The notes: generated by a model not told the origin, from the letters alone. A stretch of 64,000 nt of DNA from Paenibacillus rhizophilus (GCF_003854965.1 NZ_RQPI01000003.1:340421-404420); one strand, 5' to 3'; positions 9,704 to 20,861 are shown, numbered from the stretch's first letter. Made by a program: numbers and translations.

Positions 9704-11092
9704 ATGCACATCGTCGCCGTTGGCCTGAACTACCGTACAGCGCCTGTCGAAGTGAGGGAACAGTTTGCTTTTGCTGAGAAGGACCTGCCGGCAGCGCTTC
9801 ATGAGCTGATGCGGACGAAGAGCGTGCTGGAGGGGGTCATCGTCGCCACCTGCAACCGGACGGAAATTTATGTGGTTGTGGACCGTCTTCCTATGTGCGG
9901 GCATTTTATCCGCAGCTTCATGGAGCAGTGGTTCGGCGTGAAGAGCGAGCAATTTACACAACATATGTATATATATGAGGAAGAGCAGGCGATCCGGCAT
10001 CTGTTCCGGGTGACCTGCGGTCTGGATTCTATGGTGATCGGCGAGACGCAGATTTTGGGTCAGGTTCGGAGCGCCTTTTTGACTGCTCAGAGCGAAGGCG
10101 TCACGGGAACGTGGTTCAACCGGCTGTTCAAGCAAGCGGTGACCGTGGGCAAGCGGGCCCACAGTGAGACGTCGATCGGAGAGAGCGCGGTATCGGTCAG
10201 TTACGCGGCGGTTGAGCTGGGTAAGCGTATCTTTGGTATGTTCACCGGCAAAAAAGTGCTGATTCTCGGCGCCGGCAAAATGAGCGAGCTGACGGTCAAG
10301 CACCTGTACGCGAGCGGAGCGGCGGAAGTGGTTGTGGCGAACCGCACCCTGGCGCGCGCGGCCGAGCTGGCGGAGAAGTTCGCGGGCCGTCCGTGCACGC
10401 TGGAAGAAGCGGCTTCGCGACTGCATGAGTTCGATATTGTGATCAGCTCAACGGGAGCTGGAGGCTATGTGCTTACGGCTGGCAGAATCGCGGAAAGCAT
10501 GAAGAACCGTCCGTCCCGTCCGCTGTTTATGATCGACATTGCGGTTCCGCGCGATATTGATCCGTCCGCGTCGGAGCTTCCGAATGTGTTTTTGTACGAT
10601 ATCGACGATTTGGAGGGTATTGTGGAGAGCAATCTGGAAATGCGGCGCAGCGAAGCCGCGAAGATCGAAGGGTTGATTGCGGAGGAGAGCGACAGCTTTC
10701 AGCATTGGGTCAAGACGCTGGGCGTGCAGCCGGTCATCCGGGCTCTTCAGGAGAAATCGAATGCCATTCATGAAGAAACGCTGGACAGCCTGTTCAACAA
10801 GCTGCCTGAACTGGATGAGCATCAGCGCAAGATTATCCGCCGCCTGACCAAGAGTATCGTGAACCAGATGATGCATGACCCGATTAATGTAATCAAAGAA
10901 ATGTCGGGCGACAAGAACGGGAATGAATCTCTTGAGTTTTTTACGAAGATCTTTGCGCTTGAGGATCGGCTGGAGTCCGGATCGGAGGGCGTGAGCGCCG
11001 CTGCCGAGAGGAACCGCAAACCGCCCGAACCTTCGTCCGGCAGCGGAAACGCCGCTCTGCCCAAGAGTGCCTTTGCTCCGGCAGGCCTCTAA
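9704..11092 (+). CDS. hemA: glutamyl-tRNA reductase
   Basis: HemA reduces glutamyl-tRNA(Glu) to glutamate-1-semialdehyde with NADPH, the first committed step of C5 tetrapyrrole synthesis. The N-terminus MHIVAVGLNYRTAPVEVRE is typical. The catalytic cysteine is C50 in TCNRTE, and GLDSMVIGETQILGQV and the NADP motif VLILGAGKMSE follow. The C-terminal dimerisation helix contains RRLTKSIVNQMMHDP. An in-frame ATG 15 bases upstream is possible, but this start matches the family N-terminus and has an AGGATGGTG ribosome site. The 462-residue length includes a 30-40 residue low-complexity tail rich in Ser, Pro and Gly, which is longer than usual. It heads the hem operon. Confidence 0.96.
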   Translation: MHIVAVGLNYRTAPVEVREQFAFAEKDLPAALHELMRTKSVLEGVIVATCNRTEIYVVVDRLPMCGHFIRSFMEQWFGVKSEQFTQHMYIYEEEQAIRHLFRVTCGLDSMVIGETQILGQVRSAFLTAQSEGVTGTWFNRLFKQAVTVGKRAHSETSIGESAVSVSYAAVELGKRIFGMFTGKKVLILGAGKMSELTVKHLYASGAAEVVVANRTLARAAELAEKFAGRPCTLEEAASRLHEFDIVISSTGAGGYVLTAGRIAESMKNRPSRPLFMIDIAVPRDIDPSASELPNVFLYDIDDLEGIVESNLEMRRSEAAKIEGLIAEESDSFQHWVKTLGVQPVIRALQEKSNAIHEETLDSLFNKLPELDEHQRKIIRRLTKSIVNQMMHDPINVIKEMSGDKNGNESLEFFTKIFALEDRLESGSEGVSAAAERNRKPPEPSSGSGNAALPKSAFAPAGL

Positions 11093-11107
11093 TGGGAGGA
11101 TAGCGGA

Positions 11108-11935
11108 ATGCAATACCTGAATGGAATATATGACGCAGCCTTGCTGCTGTACGCCCTGAGCCTGCTGTTTTATTTCTCGGATTGCCTGAAACGGAGTCCG
11201 GATCGGAAGCGGTTAGGCACAGGGCTTCTTGTCTTTGTCGGCCTGCTGCAATGTGCCGGACTTGGCATACGCTTTTACGAGGAGCGGGGGTTGCCGATTT
11301 TTACGCCGTATGATTTCCTGTTCTGGTTCTCCTTCACCATTGTGCTGATTTCACTGGTCCAATCGTTTATGAGGCGTTCCGAATTCACGGTGCTGCTGCT
11401 CAGTGTGGCAGGGTTCAGCGCTTTTTTGCTAAACCGGGTGTGGCTGACGGCTGAGGATCATACGCTTCAGAGCTGGAAAGCGGTGCACGGCTGGCTGGCT
11501 ATGCATATTATTCTCGCCAATTTGAGCTTTGCCGCGCTGACGCTGGGTGCGGTGTTCGGGATTATGTACCTGTTCCTGCACGCCAGGCTGAAGCACAAGA
11601 AATGGAATGACCGGGTCCGGCGCCTGCCAAGTCTGGAAGTCCTTGATAAGTATGCTTACACATCGGTGCTTGCCGGGACGCCTCTGCTTGCGGTGTCGCT
11701 TGTGGTGGCCGGGATCTCGATTGTCTCCGAAGGGCGTCTGCCGCTGTTTCAAGATTTAAAAGTGTTGTCCACGCTTATCGGGCTCGGGATTTACATAACC
11801 TATCTTATACTTAGACGGTCGGGCCGGCGCAGCGGGATTGTTATGGCGCGTTGGGCGGTCTCGGGCTACGGGTTCATCATCCTTAATTTTTTGCTGAATT
11901 CGTGGTCTGATTTTCATCGTTGGGGCGGAGAGTGA
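11108..11935 (+). CDS. hemX: HemX/CcsA-like cytochrome c assembly membrane protein
   Basis: The product is 275 residues with about eight hydrophobic helices and the HGWLAMHIILANLSFAALTLG segment of the CcsA/HemX family (WD/HxxxN-type heme-handling proteins). In B. subtilis HemX lies directly after hemA and lowers HemA levels, whereas CcsA relatives deliver heme to cytochrome c. The position between hemA and the siroheme gene favours HemX. GGAGG lies just before the ATG and the gap to hemA is 15 bases. The membrane location is clear; the regulatory role is inferred from synteny. Confidence 0.85.
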   Translation: MQYLNGIYDAALLLYALSLLFYFSDCLKRSPDRKRLGTGLLVFVGLLQCAGLGIRFYEERGLPIFTPYDFLFWFSFTIVLISLVQSFMRRSEFTVLLLSVAGFSAFLLNRVWLTAEDHTLQSWKAVHGWLAMHIILANLSFAALTLGAVFGIMYLFLHARLKHKKWNDRVRRLPSLEVLDKYAYTSVLAGTPLLAVSLVVAGISIVSEGRLPLFQDLKVLSTLIGLGIYITYLILRRSGRRSGIVMARWAVSGYGFIILNFLLNSWSDFHRWGGE

Positions 11936-11942
11936 GTAGACA

Positions 11943-12593
11943 ATGGCTGTATATTTGCCGGTAATGCTGGACGTTTGGGGAAAACGCTGCGTCGTTGTCG
12001 GAGGCGGGAAGGTGGCGGAGCGCAAGACGCTTGGGCTGCTGGATGCGGGAGCGGCGATAACGGTAATCAGCCCTGTGCTGACGCCGCAGCTCTCGGAGCT
12101 GTCGGAACAGGCATCCATTGTCTGGCTGAACCGTATCTATGCTCCCGGGGATGCCCGAGGAGCTTTTCTCGTCTATGCGGCAACCGACGATCCGGCGGTG
12201 AACGTTGAAGTGGCGCGCGAAGCGGACAGCCTGGGCGTGCCGGTCAATGTGGGCAGCGATGCGGAAGCCGGAAGCTTCATCACGCCGGGCGTGCTGCGCC
12301 GGGGCCGTCTGACCGTTGCGGTATCGACTTCGGGAGCGGGTCCCGGCACCGCCGCGAAGATCACGAAGCTGCTGGAGGAAACGTTTGGCGAGGAATACGA
12401 AGCTTATCTGGATTTTTTATATAAAATGCGGCAGGAAATCAAGCGGCAGGAACCGTCGCTGGAGGCTCGAAAGGCTCTGATAAAGAGGCTGGGCACATTG
12501 AATGTGCTGGATGAGATCAGAATGGGTACCTTTACAGAGTGGGATTCGGAGCAGATCGGGACTTGGATCGCACAACATCGGGAGGAATATTAA
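11943..12593 (+). CDS. precorrin-2 dehydrogenase / siroheme synthase (Met8-like)
   Basis: The N-terminus [28 protein letters not shown] has the NAD-binding GGGKVAERK motif of the CysG-N/Met8 family. [13 protein letters not shown] and [25 protein letters not shown] complete the signature. The enzyme oxidises precorrin-2 to sirohydrochlorin and in Met8-type proteins also inserts iron to give siroheme. The 216-residue length fits the stand-alone form without a methyltransferase domain. The methyltransferase is supplied by the cobA-hemD fusion two genes downstream, so uroporphyrinogen III made in the operon can be drawn off to siroheme for sulfite and nitrite reductases. The gene ends one base before hemC. 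Confidence 0.9.
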   Translation: MAVYLPVMLDVWGKRCVVVGGGKVAERKTLGLLDAGAAITVISPVLTPQLSELSEQASIVWLNRIYAPGDARGAFLVYAATDDPAVNVEVAREADSLGVPVNVGSDAEAGSFITPGVLRRGRLTVAVSTSGAGPGTAAKITKLLEETFGEEYEAYLDFLYKMRQEIKRQEPSLEARKALIKRLGTLNVLDEIRMGTFTEWDSEQIGTWIAQHREEY

Positions 12594-12594
12594 G

Positions 12595-13551
12595 ATGCGA
12601 ACAATTATAGTTGGCAGCAGACAAAGCGCGCTGGCATTGACCCAGACCGGCCAGGTGATCGACGATTTGAAGCGGCTGAGCGCGGAGCACGGTTTCTCTT
12701 TTACATTCGAGGTGAAAAAAATCGTCACCAAAGGCGACCGCATCCTTGACGTTACGCTGTCCAAGGTGGGCGGCAAGGGGCTGTTCGTCAAGGAAATTGA
12801 ACAGGCTATGCTGGACCGGGAGATCGATATGGCTGTGCACAGCATGAAGGATATGCCCTCCGAGCTGCCCGAAGGTCTGGTCAACGGGGCGGTTCCCCGG
12901 CGTGTTGATCCAAGAGACTGCCTGATTTCACGCGGGGGTGTGGCACTAGCAGACCTTCCTGCGGGAGCGCGGGTTGGCACAAGCAGTCTGCGCCGTTCCA
13001 GCCAGCTGGCGGCGCTGCGGCCGGATCTGGTCATTGAGCCGGTGCGCGGCAACATCGACTCCAGGCTGCGGAAGCTCGAGAGCGGCGAGTATGACGCGAT
13101 CCTGCTGGCGGCGGCGGGCCTGGCCCGGATGGGCTGGCAGGACCGCGTGACGGCCTATCTGCCGCCGGAGGAGTGTCTTCCCGCGGTAGGACAGGGCGCG
13201 CTGGGGATTGAATGCCGCGAAGACGATGGCGAGCTGCGGAAGCTGCTTTCATTGTATAATGATGAAGAGACTGCACTCACGGTAGCGGCGGAACGCCGCT
13301 TTCTCGGCGTGCTTAATGGCGGCTGCCAGGTGCCGATCGGCGCTTTTGCGACCCTTACGAAGAGCGGGGAGGAGGGCGCGGCGGCCGAAGGCCGGAGCAT
13401 TACGCTTACCGGCATGGTCGGCACGCCGGACGGAGCCGTGATATTGAAGGAGACATGTACCGGCACCGACCCGGTGCGGCTGGGCGAAGAAGTGGCAAAA
13501 GCGCTGACCGTGAGGGGCGCGGAGAAGATTTTGTCACAGCTAAGGGGTTGA
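12595..13551 (+). CDS. hemC: hydroxymethylbilane synthase (porphobilinogen deaminase)
   Basis: HemC polymerises four porphobilinogen units into hydroxymethylbilane. It starts [18 protein letters not shown], with [29 protein letters not shown] and the [17 protein letters not shown] region. The dipyrromethane cofactor cysteine is C244 in NGGCQVPIG. At 318 residues it is the standard length. The open frame extends into the preceding gene, but GGAGG 9-10 bases before this ATG and the family N-terminus fix the start. It abuts the upstream stop, indicating translational coupling. Confidence 0.96.
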   Translation: MRTIIVGSRQSALALTQTGQVIDDLKRLSAEHGFSFTFEVKKIVTKGDRILDVTLSKVGGKGLFVKEIEQAMLDREIDMAVHSMKDMPSELPEGLVNGAVPRRVDPRDCLISRGGVALADLPAGARVGTSSLRRSSQLAALRPDLVIEPVRGNIDSRLRKLESGEYDAILLAAAGLARMGWQDRVTAYLPPEECLPAVGQGALGIECREDDGELRKLLSLYNDEETALTVAAERRFLGVLNGGCQVPIGAFATLTKSGEEGAAAEGRSITLTGMVGTPDGAVILKETCTGTDPVRLGEEVAKALTVRGAEKILSQLRG

Positions 13552-13556
13552 GGAGA

Positions 13557-15098
13557 TTGACGGGCAAAGTATATTTGGTGGGCGCAGGCCCCGGCGATGC
13601 AAAGCTGATTACGATTAAAGGAATGGAATGTATCCAGAAGGCGGATGTGCTGGTTTACGACCGGCTGGCCAGTCCCCGGCTGCTGAAATGGATGCCTCCC
13701 GGCGGAGAGAAGATTTATGTGGGCAAGCTGCCGGACCGGCATACGATGAAGCAGGAGGAAATTAATCAGCTGCTCGTCGATCTGGCGCTTCAGGGCAAGA
13801 CGGTGGTGAGATTAAAGGGAGGCGATCCGACGATATTTGGCCGGGTTGGCGAGGAAGCGGAGCTGCTGCGCAGAAACGGCATTTCCTACGAGATTGTCCC
13901 GGGGATCACATCGGCGATCAGTGTGCCGGCTTATGCCGGCATTCCGGTCACTCACCGCGACTATGCATCTTCTGTGTCGATTATTACCGGGCACGAAAGC
14001 CCGGACAAGCTGGACCGCTCGATTCATTGGGATAAAGTGACGAATGCCACGGGTACGCTGGTCTTTCTGATGGGAGTCGCCAAAATCGGCTATATCAGCG
14101 GCAATCTGATCAAGCACGGACGTTCGCCGGAGACGCCGGTGGCGCTGGTCCGCTGGGGAACGCGCGCGGAGCAGGAGACGCTGATCGGTACGCTCGCCGA
14201 CATTGAAGAGAAAGTGAAGGCGGCGAATTTCGGGTCGCCGGCCGTTATCGTCGTCGGCGATGTGGTGAAGCAGCGGGAGGAACTCAAGTGGGCCGAGGAA
14301 CGGCCGCTGTTCGGCAAGCGGATTCTAGTCACCCGGGCGCGCAGCCAGGCGAGTGAGCTGGTGGACCGGATTGAGGACCTGGGCGGAGAGCCTTATGAAT
14401 TCCCGGTTATCGAAACGGTCATGCCTGAGAGCGAAGAGAAGAAGGAAGCGATAGCCTCGGCGCTGTCGAAGCTTCCGGAATATGATTGGGTATTCTTTAC
14501 GAGCGTCAACGGCGTGGAGTTCTTCTTTCGCCATCTGGCGGAGCTTAAAGTGGACATTCGCGGCTTGTCCAACGCCCGCATCGCCGCCGTCGGACCCGCA
14601 ACCGCAGCGGCGCTTGCGCAGCGCGGTCTGATCGCCGAGGAACTGCCGGCCCGCTTCCAGTTAGAAGGGCTGATCGAAGCATACGGCGAGCAGCTGCTTC
14701 CCGGGCAAAAGGTGCTGCTGCCACGCGGCGATCTTGCACGGAACTGGCTGCCGCAGAAGCTGGCGGAACTGGGGCTGCCGGTGACGGAGATTGACACGTA
14801 CGAGACGGTCGTTACCGGCGAAGATGACATCGAGTTATTGAAGCTGCTGGAGGAAGAACGGATACATGCTGTCACCTTCACCAGCTCGTCCACGGTGCAG
14901 AACCTCCTCGAAGTATTGAAGCGGATGGGGCTGGAAGATCCGCTGCCGCTGCTGGAGAAGATCAAGATTGCGTGCATCGGCCCGCTCACGGAGCAGACGG
15001 CTGTGGAAGCGGGGCTGAAGCCCGGACTGCTGGCAGCGGAAGCCACGATCGACTCGCTGGTGGGCGAGCTATGCCGCTGGAATGAACGGACGCTCTGA
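13557..15098 (+). CDS. fused uroporphyrinogen-III C-methyltransferase / uroporphyrinogen-III synthase
   Basis: Residues 1 to about 245 are an S-adenosylmethionine-dependent uroporphyrinogen-III methyltransferase (CobA/SUMT): YLVGAGPGD, DVLVYDRLAS, VRLKGGDPTIFGR, EIVPGITSA and PVTHRDYASS. Residues from about 255 to the end are uroporphyrinogen-III synthase (HemD), with KRILVTRARSQA, DWVFFTSVNGVEFF and VTFTSSSTVQN. One polypeptide therefore closes the tetrapyrrole ring and starts the siroheme branch. Such fusions are known in Firmicutes. The start is uncertain: this TTG has AAGGGG 9 bases upstream, and another in-frame TTG lies nine bases earlier. Both sit at the hemC stop. Confidence 0.93.
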   Translation: MTGKVYLVGAGPGDAKLITIKGMECIQKADVLVYDRLASPRLLKWMPPGGEKIYVGKLPDRHTMKQEEINQLLVDLALQGKTVVRLKGGDPTIFGRVGEEAELLRRNGISYEIVPGITSAISVPAYAGIPVTHRDYASSVSIITGHESPDKLDRSIHWDKVTNATGTLVFLMGVAKIGYISGNLIKHGRSPETPVALVRWGTRAEQETLIGTLADIEEKVKAANFGSPAVIVVGDVVKQREELKWAEERPLFGKRILVTRARSQASELVDRIEDLGGEPYEFPVIETVMPESEEKKEAIASALSKLPEYDWVFFTSVNGVEFFFRHLAELKVDIRGLSNARIAAVGPATAAALAQRGLIAEELPARFQLEGLIEAYGEQLLPGQKVLLPRGDLARNWLPQKLAELGLPVTEIDTYETVVTGEDDIELLKLLEEERIHAVTFTSSSTVQNLLEVLKRMGLEDPLPLLEKIKIACIGPLTEQTAVEAGLKPGLLAAEATIDSLVGELCRWNERTL

Positions 15099-15122
15099 TT
15101 AGTACACAACGGCTGCCTGCTA

Positions 15123-15158
15123 CAGCCCGGCCCGACATGCGCGCCGGGCTGTTTGTCG
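15123..15158 (+). terminator. probable intrinsic terminator after the cobA-hemD fusion
   Basis: A nine-base perfect stem CAGCCCGGC / GCCGGGCTG is followed by TTTGTCGTT. The T-tract is short, so termination may be partial. It separates the first hem segment from the radical SAM gene. Confidence 0.6.
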
Positions 15159-15227
15159 TTGCTGGCCGCTTCGGGTTGTTCAGGCTCGGTTCTCTGTATT
15201 AAATCTTCCGGATGTGATATGATATAG

Positions 15228-15239
15228 GAACAAATGTTC
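15228..15239. promoter_or_regulatory. LexA/DinR-type SOS box
   Basis: The sequence GAACAAATGTTC matches the Gram-positive LexA operator GAAC-N4-GTTC perfectly, within an extended symmetric GGAAC/GTTCC. It lies a few bases downstream of a TATGAT -10-like element and about 30 bases before the radical SAM start codon, a position expected for repression by LexA. Confidence 0.65.
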
Positions 15240-15269
15240 CTATTGATGATAGAGGATGGAGGATGGAGA

Positions 15270-16259
15270 ATGCCGAAGACATACGAACCGGTAACAGCGA
15301 AGACGGGAATGACACGTGTAAAAGAGGAACGAATGCCCTTCGGCTGGTCAATCAATCCGTACCGGGGCTGCGCCCATGGCTGCAGCTTCTGTTATGCCAG
15401 AGGATTTCAGGGATTCATCGACAAAAAGGCGGATGACGAGTTCCAGAACCATATTATGCTCAAGACGAATGCGGCGGAGGCGCTGGAGGCACAGCTGTCG
15501 AGACTGGCCCGCAGATACAGGCATGATCTTGAAGCCATGCGAAAAGAGGTGGGCGAGGTGATGATCGGGACGGCAACCGACCCCTATCAGCCGGTTGAGG
15601 GCAAGACGGAACTGACCCGGAAATGTCTCATGGTGCTTGCCAAGTACGGTATTCGAACCTCGGTGACTACCCGTTCTCCTTTAATTCTGCGGGACCTGGA
15701 TCTGCTGGAGCAAATGCGTCCACTTACGGTCAATATCAGCATCAATACATTGAATGACGGACTTGCGCGCAGGCTGGAGCCGGGATCGCCGCTCCCTTCC
15801 AAGAGGCTGGATACGGTTCACAAGCTGGCGGAACGGGGAATTGCAACGAGCGTGTTCATCGCCCCGATCCTTCCTCTGCTTACCGATGATCCGGCCGGGC
15901 TTGAAGCGCTGTTCGCCGCCGCGGCGGAACGGGGAGCTGAATCGGTTATGACTTCGCTGCTGCGTCTTTCCCCGGATGTGAAAGGCTGGTATTTCCGCAC
16001 GCTGAAAGAACAGTTCCCGGATATCCTGGAGCGATACCGGAGAATGTATGCGGACGGAGGTTATGCCGAAGCGGGCTACCGCGAGAGCATGTCCCGGCTT
16101 CTGGATGAGCTGCACCGCAAGTACAGCTCAAGGTTTCGCTCTGCGCCTGAATGGTCTCCCTTAAAGGGCGGGCATCGCGCCGGGGAAGAGCTGCGGCGTC
16201 CCGCACTGGCGGAAATCGCCGGGGAGCTGCCGGTAGAGCAGCTGTCTTTCCCGCTTTGA
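15270..16259 (+). CDS. Rv2578c/PA0069-type radical SAM protein, spore photoproduct lyase-like
   Basis: The protein has a C-x3-C-x2-C cluster (C34, C38, C41 in NPYRGCAHGCSFCYARG) that binds a 4Fe-4S centre and S-adenosylmethionine. IGTATDPYQPVEG and SVTTRSPLILRDLDLL are family signatures of the Rv2578c/PA0069 group, distantly related to spore photoproduct lyase SplB. The reaction is unknown. Length is 329 residues. GGATGGAGA precedes the ATG; an open frame running 36 bases further upstream would pass through the SOS box and is not favoured. A perfect LexA operator over the start region suggests damage-inducible expression, consistent with a DNA repair role, but that is inference. Confidence 0.85.
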   Translation: MPKTYEPVTAKTGMTRVKEERMPFGWSINPYRGCAHGCSFCYARGFQGFIDKKADDEFQNHIMLKTNAAEALEAQLSRLARRYRHDLEAMRKEVGEVMIGTATDPYQPVEGKTELTRKCLMVLAKYGIRTSVTTRSPLILRDLDLLEQMRPLTVNISINTLNDGLARRLEPGSPLPSKRLDTVHKLAERGIATSVFIAPILPLLTDDPAGLEALFAAAAERGAESVMTSLLRLSPDVKGWYFRTLKEQFPDILERYRRMYADGGYAEAGYRESMSRLLDELHRKYSSRFRSAPEWSPLKGGHRAGEELRRPALAEIAGELPVEQLSFPL

Positions 16260-16467
16260 AGGCGGCTTCGCGTCCCGGATCGGAGGAGGCCGGATGGGTG
16301 CAAGAGCTTTTGGGGTGATAACACGGGAAGGGCAATAGCGGTGAACTTGAACGGAGACGGACATTGCCTGCTCTAGAGTGTGCAAAGATGCTTTTCCCGG
16401 CAGGCTGCGGTAAAATTAAAGGGTTAGTTATTCGGTTCTCTATTAATTACAGAGATGAGGGATTAAT

Positions 16468-17454
<987 letters not shown>

Positions 17455-17532
17455 TCCCACGTTCATTAAACGCGGCGGATGGCAGCGCGATATTTGTTTA
17501 CACTAACTAACTGATATGCAGGAGGAAGTAGA

Positions 17533-18534
17533 ATGAGCTTTCCATTTATGCGGCACCGCCGCTTGCGGTCTTCCGCCGGTATTCGCGGGATGGTGCGCGA
17601 GACGGTGCTGAATCCGCTCGATTTGATACAGCCGATATTTGTTACGTATGGAACCGGGATCAAGCGGGAGATCGGCTCCATGCCGGGCGTTTATCATTTC
17701 TCGCTCGATACGCTGAAGGAGGAAGTGGATGAAATCGTCTCCCTTGGCATACCGGCGGTTCTGCTGTTCGGCATTCCGGAGACGAAGGACGCCGTCGGCT
17801 CCTCCGGGTTCGACGAGCACGGAATCGTGCAGGAGGCGACACGCTTGATCAAGCAGTGGTATCCCGATCTGCTCGTTGTCGCCGATACCTGCCTGTGCGA
17901 GTTCACGGACCACGGCCACTGCGGCATGGTGCATACCCATACCGTGGACGGCGTTGTTCACGGCGATGTGATGAACGACGCTTCGCTTGAACTTCTGACC
18001 CGCACGGCGGTATCGCAGGCGAAGGCCGGAGCGGATATCATCGCGCCGTCGAACATGATGGACGGGTTCGTGCAGGCGATCCGCGCCGGGCTGGACGAGG
18101 CCGGGTTCGAGCATGTGCCGATCATGTCCTATTCGGTCAAGTACGCTTCCGCGTTCTACGGTCCGTTCCGTGAGGCGGCGGACTCTGCGCCGCAGTTCGG
18201 CGACCGGAAGACGTACCAGATGGACCCCGCGAATGTGCGCGAGGCGATCCGCGAAGCGGAGAGCGACGTGCTGGAAGGCGCCGATATGCTGATGGTGAAG
18301 CCCGCGCTCGCTTATATGGATGTCATTCGCGTGATCCGCGACCAGTTCGCTCTTCCGCTCGTCGCTTATAACGTCAGCGGCGAATACTCAATGGTCAAGG
18401 CGGCTGCGCAGCAGGGCTGGATCAACGAGAAGGCAATTGTGCTGGAGCTTCTGACAGGTCTGAAGCGCGCTGGCGCCGATACGATCATTACGTACCATGC
18501 CAAGGACGCGGTCCGCTGGCTGCGCGGGGAGTAG
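17533..18534 (+). CDS. hemB: porphobilinogen synthase (delta-aminolevulinic acid dehydratase)
   Basis: HemB condenses two aminolevulinate molecules into porphobilinogen. Signatures are [18 protein letters not shown], the metal-binding cysteine cluster [14 protein letters not shown], and the two Schiff-base lysine regions YSVKYAS and [11 protein letters not shown]. The Cys-x-Cys...Cys arrangement points to a zinc-type enzyme. At 333 residues it is full length. GGAGGAAG lies before the ATG. Its neighbour hemL supplies the substrate and starts 22 bases downstream. Confidence 0.96.
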   Translation: MSFPFMRHRRLRSSAGIRGMVRETVLNPLDLIQPIFVTYGTGIKREIGSMPGVYHFSLDTLKEEVDEIVSLGIPAVLLFGIPETKDAVGSSGFDEHGIVQEATRLIKQWYPDLLVVADTCLCEFTDHGHCGMVHTHTVDGVVHGDVMNDASLELLTRTAVSQAKAGADIIAPSNMMDGFVQAIRAGLDEAGFEHVPIMSYSVKYASAFYGPFREAADSAPQFGDRKTYQMDPANVREAIREAESDVLEGADMLMVKPALAYMDVIRVIRDQFALPLVAYNVSGEYSMVKAAAQQGWINEKAIVLELLTGLKRAGADTIITYHAKDAVRWLRGE

Positions 18535-18556
18535 AACTAGACAGGAGGGATTAGGA

Positions 18557-19858
18557 ATGGGCAAGGAGAGCTTGGCTCGGAGGGAAGAAGCTTCCCGGGC
18601 CGCTTTTGAAGAGGCGAAGCACTACATTCCCGGCGGGGTGAACAGCCCGGTCCGGGCGTTCAAATCGGTCGGCTTGACTCCGATCTATGTGGAACGCGGG
18701 GAAGGCTCCCGGATTTACGATATCGACGGCAACAGCTTTATTGATTACGTCTGCTCCTGGGGACCGCTCATTATGGGCCATGCCCATCCGGAAGTGGTTA
18801 AGGCGCTGCAGGAAACGGCGGTCAGAGGAACGAGCTTCGGCGCGCCTACGCTGATCGAGACGGAAATGGCCAAGACGGTCGTGGAACGCGTTGATTCGGT
18901 GGATATCGTGCGGATGGTCAACTCCGGCACGGAAGCGACCATGAGCGCGATCCGGCTGGCCCGCGGGTATACGGGCAGAAGCAAAATCCTGAAATTCGAA
19001 GGCTCCTATCACGGCCATGGCGACAGCCTGCTGATCAAGGCCGGCTCCGGCGTCGCGACGCTCGGGCTGCCGGACAGCCCGGGGGTGCCGGAAGGGATAG
19101 CCTCGAATACAATCGCCGTGCCGTACAACGATCTGGAATCGGTCAAGCTGGCTTTCGAGCGCTTCGGCAGCGATATCGCCGCGGTTATCGTGGAGCCGAT
19201 TGCCGGGAATATGGGCGTCGTTCCGCCGGCTCCCGGATTTCTGGAAGGCCTGCGCAAGGTGACCACGGGCTATGGAGCCCTGCTTATTTTTGATGAGGTC
19301 ATGACCGGCTTCCGCGTGAACCGGGGCTGCGCGCAGGGCCTGTTCGGCATCAAGCCGGACCTGACCTGCTTCGGCAAGGTCATCGGCGGCGGACTTCCCG
19401 TCGGTGCCTATGGCGGAAGCCGGGAGATTATGGAGCAAATCGCCCCATCCGGTCCGATCTACCAGGCGGGCACACTCAGCGGCAATCCGCTGGCGATGGC
19501 GGCGGGTCTTACGACGCTGAAGCTGCTGACGCCTGAGGTCTACGACCGGCTGGAAACTCTGGGCGCGCGGCTGGAAGAAGGGCTCAGAGCGAATGCGGAG
19601 GAGGCCGGAGTTCCGCTGACCGTGAACCGTGTAGGCTCGATGGTGTGTCCGTTCTTTACGGCGGGGCCGGTAACCAATTACGAAACGGCGAAGGGCAGCG
19701 ACGTGAACCGTTTCCGCGCCTATTTCGGCGAGATGCTGGAACGGGGAATCAGCGTGCCACCTTCGCAATTTGAGGGTATGTTTATTTCCGCGGCCCACAC
19801 CGAGCAGGATATCGACGATACGATTGAGGCTCATCGCGCGGCCCTGAAGACGCTATGA
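18557..19858 (+). CDS. hemL: glutamate-1-semialdehyde 2,1-aminomutase
   Basis: HemL is a PLP enzyme that converts glutamate-1-semialdehyde to 5-aminolevulinate, using the product of hemA and feeding hemB. The order of motifs is typical: [67 protein letters not shown] and the PLP lysine in [17 protein letters not shown]. At 433 residues it is full length. The internal ATG is chosen over an upstream extension because AGGAGGGATTAGGA precedes it. The stop codon overlaps the ATG of the next gene (ATGA). Confidence 0.97.
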   Translation: MGKESLARREEASRAAFEEAKHYIPGGVNSPVRAFKSVGLTPIYVERGEGSRIYDIDGNSFIDYVCSWGPLIMGHAHPEVVKALQETAVRGTSFGAPTLIETEMAKTVVERVDSVDIVRMVNSGTEATMSAIRLARGYTGRSKILKFEGSYHGHGDSLLIKAGSGVATLGLPDSPGVPEGIASNTIAVPYNDLESVKLAFERFGSDIAAVIVEPIAGNMGVVPPAPGFLEGLRKVTTGYGALLIFDEVMTGFRVNRGCAQGLFGIKPDLTCFGKVIGGGLPVGAYGGSREIMEQIAPSGPIYQAGTLSGNPLAMAAGLTTLKLLTPEVYDRLETLGARLEEGLRANAEEAGVPLTVNRVGSMVCPFFTAGPVTNYETAKGSDVNRFRAYFGEMLERGISVPPSQFEGMFISAAHTEQDIDDTIEAHRAALKTL

Positions 19859-20799
19859 AGCCGGGGGAATCGGCCAAGAAGCCAGGCGGGGTACGGCGCG
19901 GGGAATGGCTGGAGACGATGCCCGGCCGCAGTGTGACCTCCGCCGAGGACAAAGGCGAGGCCATTGACCGGTGGCTGAAGGAGACGGTCGGAATGCCGGA
20001 CAAGCTGCTGGCGCGGCTTCGCCGCGAGGACGGTATTCAGTGGAGAGGGGACCGGCTGCGGCTGGCCCTTTTTCCGCTCAGGGAACCGGGGATTGAACCG
20101 GTCTGGCATGAGCTTGAAGTGCTGCACGAGGATGACTTCTGCCTCGTCGTTCACAAGCCTGCAGGCATGGCGGTGCATCCGGACGGAAGCGGGAACGGCG
20201 TGACGCTGGATCATGCGGTCGCCGCCCATTACGCCGCCTCCGGCGAGAATTGCGCCGTCCGGCATATTCACCGGCTGGACAAGGAAACGACCGGACCGGT
20301 GCTGTACGCGAAGAATGAATTCGCGCAGGCGATTCTGGATGAGGCGATGCGGGACAAGGCGATTTCCCGCCGGTATGCCGCCATTGTCCGTGGGGAGGTG
20401 CCCCGCTCGCTGACCGTAATCGATCAGCCGATCGGCCGGGACCGCCATCATGCCGGACGCCGGAGGGTATCTCCCGGCGGGCAGCCGGCGGTGACCCGGA
20501 TTGTCGGCCGCGAGGTATGGCAGGGAGCATCTCTGCTGCGTATCGAGCTGGAGACAGGCCGGACGCACCAGATCCGGGTGCATTTAAGCCATGTAGGCCA
20601 TCCCCTATACGGAGACGAGCTGTATGGAGGGCCGAAAGCGCCGGTAGTTCAGGGGAGCCGTCCGCTGCTGCGGCAGGCGCTGCACGGGGAAGCCCTGCGC
20701 TTTGCGCATCCATGGAGCGGGGAAGAACTTGACATTGGCGATCCCTGGCCGGACGATATGCTGCTGCTGCAGAACGTTCTTAGCGGCGGCATCAGGTAA
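19855..20799 (+). CDS. RluA/YciL-group pseudouridine synthase
   Basis: This 314-residue enzyme isomerises specific uridines in rRNA or tRNA to pseudouridine. The catalytic motif [16 protein letters not shown] contains the active-site Asp. [49 protein letters not shown] are further RluA-family signatures. A short N-terminal region resembles an S4-type RNA-binding part ([19 protein letters not shown]). The target base cannot be assigned. It is translationally coupled to hemL by a four-base ATGA overlap and ends just before a strong terminator, so it is the last gene of the hem transcript. Confidence 0.92.
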   Translation: MKPGESAKKPGGVRRGEWLETMPGRSVTSAEDKGEAIDRWLKETVGMPDKLLARLRREDGIQWRGDRLRLALFPLREPGIEPVWHELEVLHEDDFCLVVHKPAGMAVHPDGSGNGVTLDHAVAAHYAASGENCAVRHIHRLDKETTGPVLYAKNEFAQAILDEAMRDKAISRRYAAIVRGEVPRSLTVIDQPIGRDRHHAGRRRVSPGGQPAVTRIVGREVWQGASLLRIELETGRTHQIRVHLSHVGHPLYGDELYGGPKAPVVQGSRPLLRQALHGEALRFAHPWSGEELDIGDPWPDDMLLLQNVLSGGIR

Positions 20800-20804
20800 A
20801 CCGA

Positions 20805-20861
20805 CAAAAAAGGATCAAAACGCATCAGCCAAGCTGCCGGGTGCTTTTGATCCTTTTTTTG
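20805..20861. terminator. bidirectional intrinsic terminator
   Basis: Arms AAAAAGGATCAAAA and TTTTGATCCTTTTTTT pair around a loop of about 22 bases. It has A-tract and T-tract on its two sides, so it can stop both the hem transcript and, from the other strand, read-through from greA. Confidence 0.85.

Noticed and set aside
9542..10426. 294-codon minus-strand frame over the start of hemA.
   Set aside because: No ribosome site or motifs, and it overlaps a certain gene.
18551..19834. 427-codon minus-strand frame across hemL.
   Set aside because: Antisense shadow of hemL caused by high third-position GC; composition is not protein-like.
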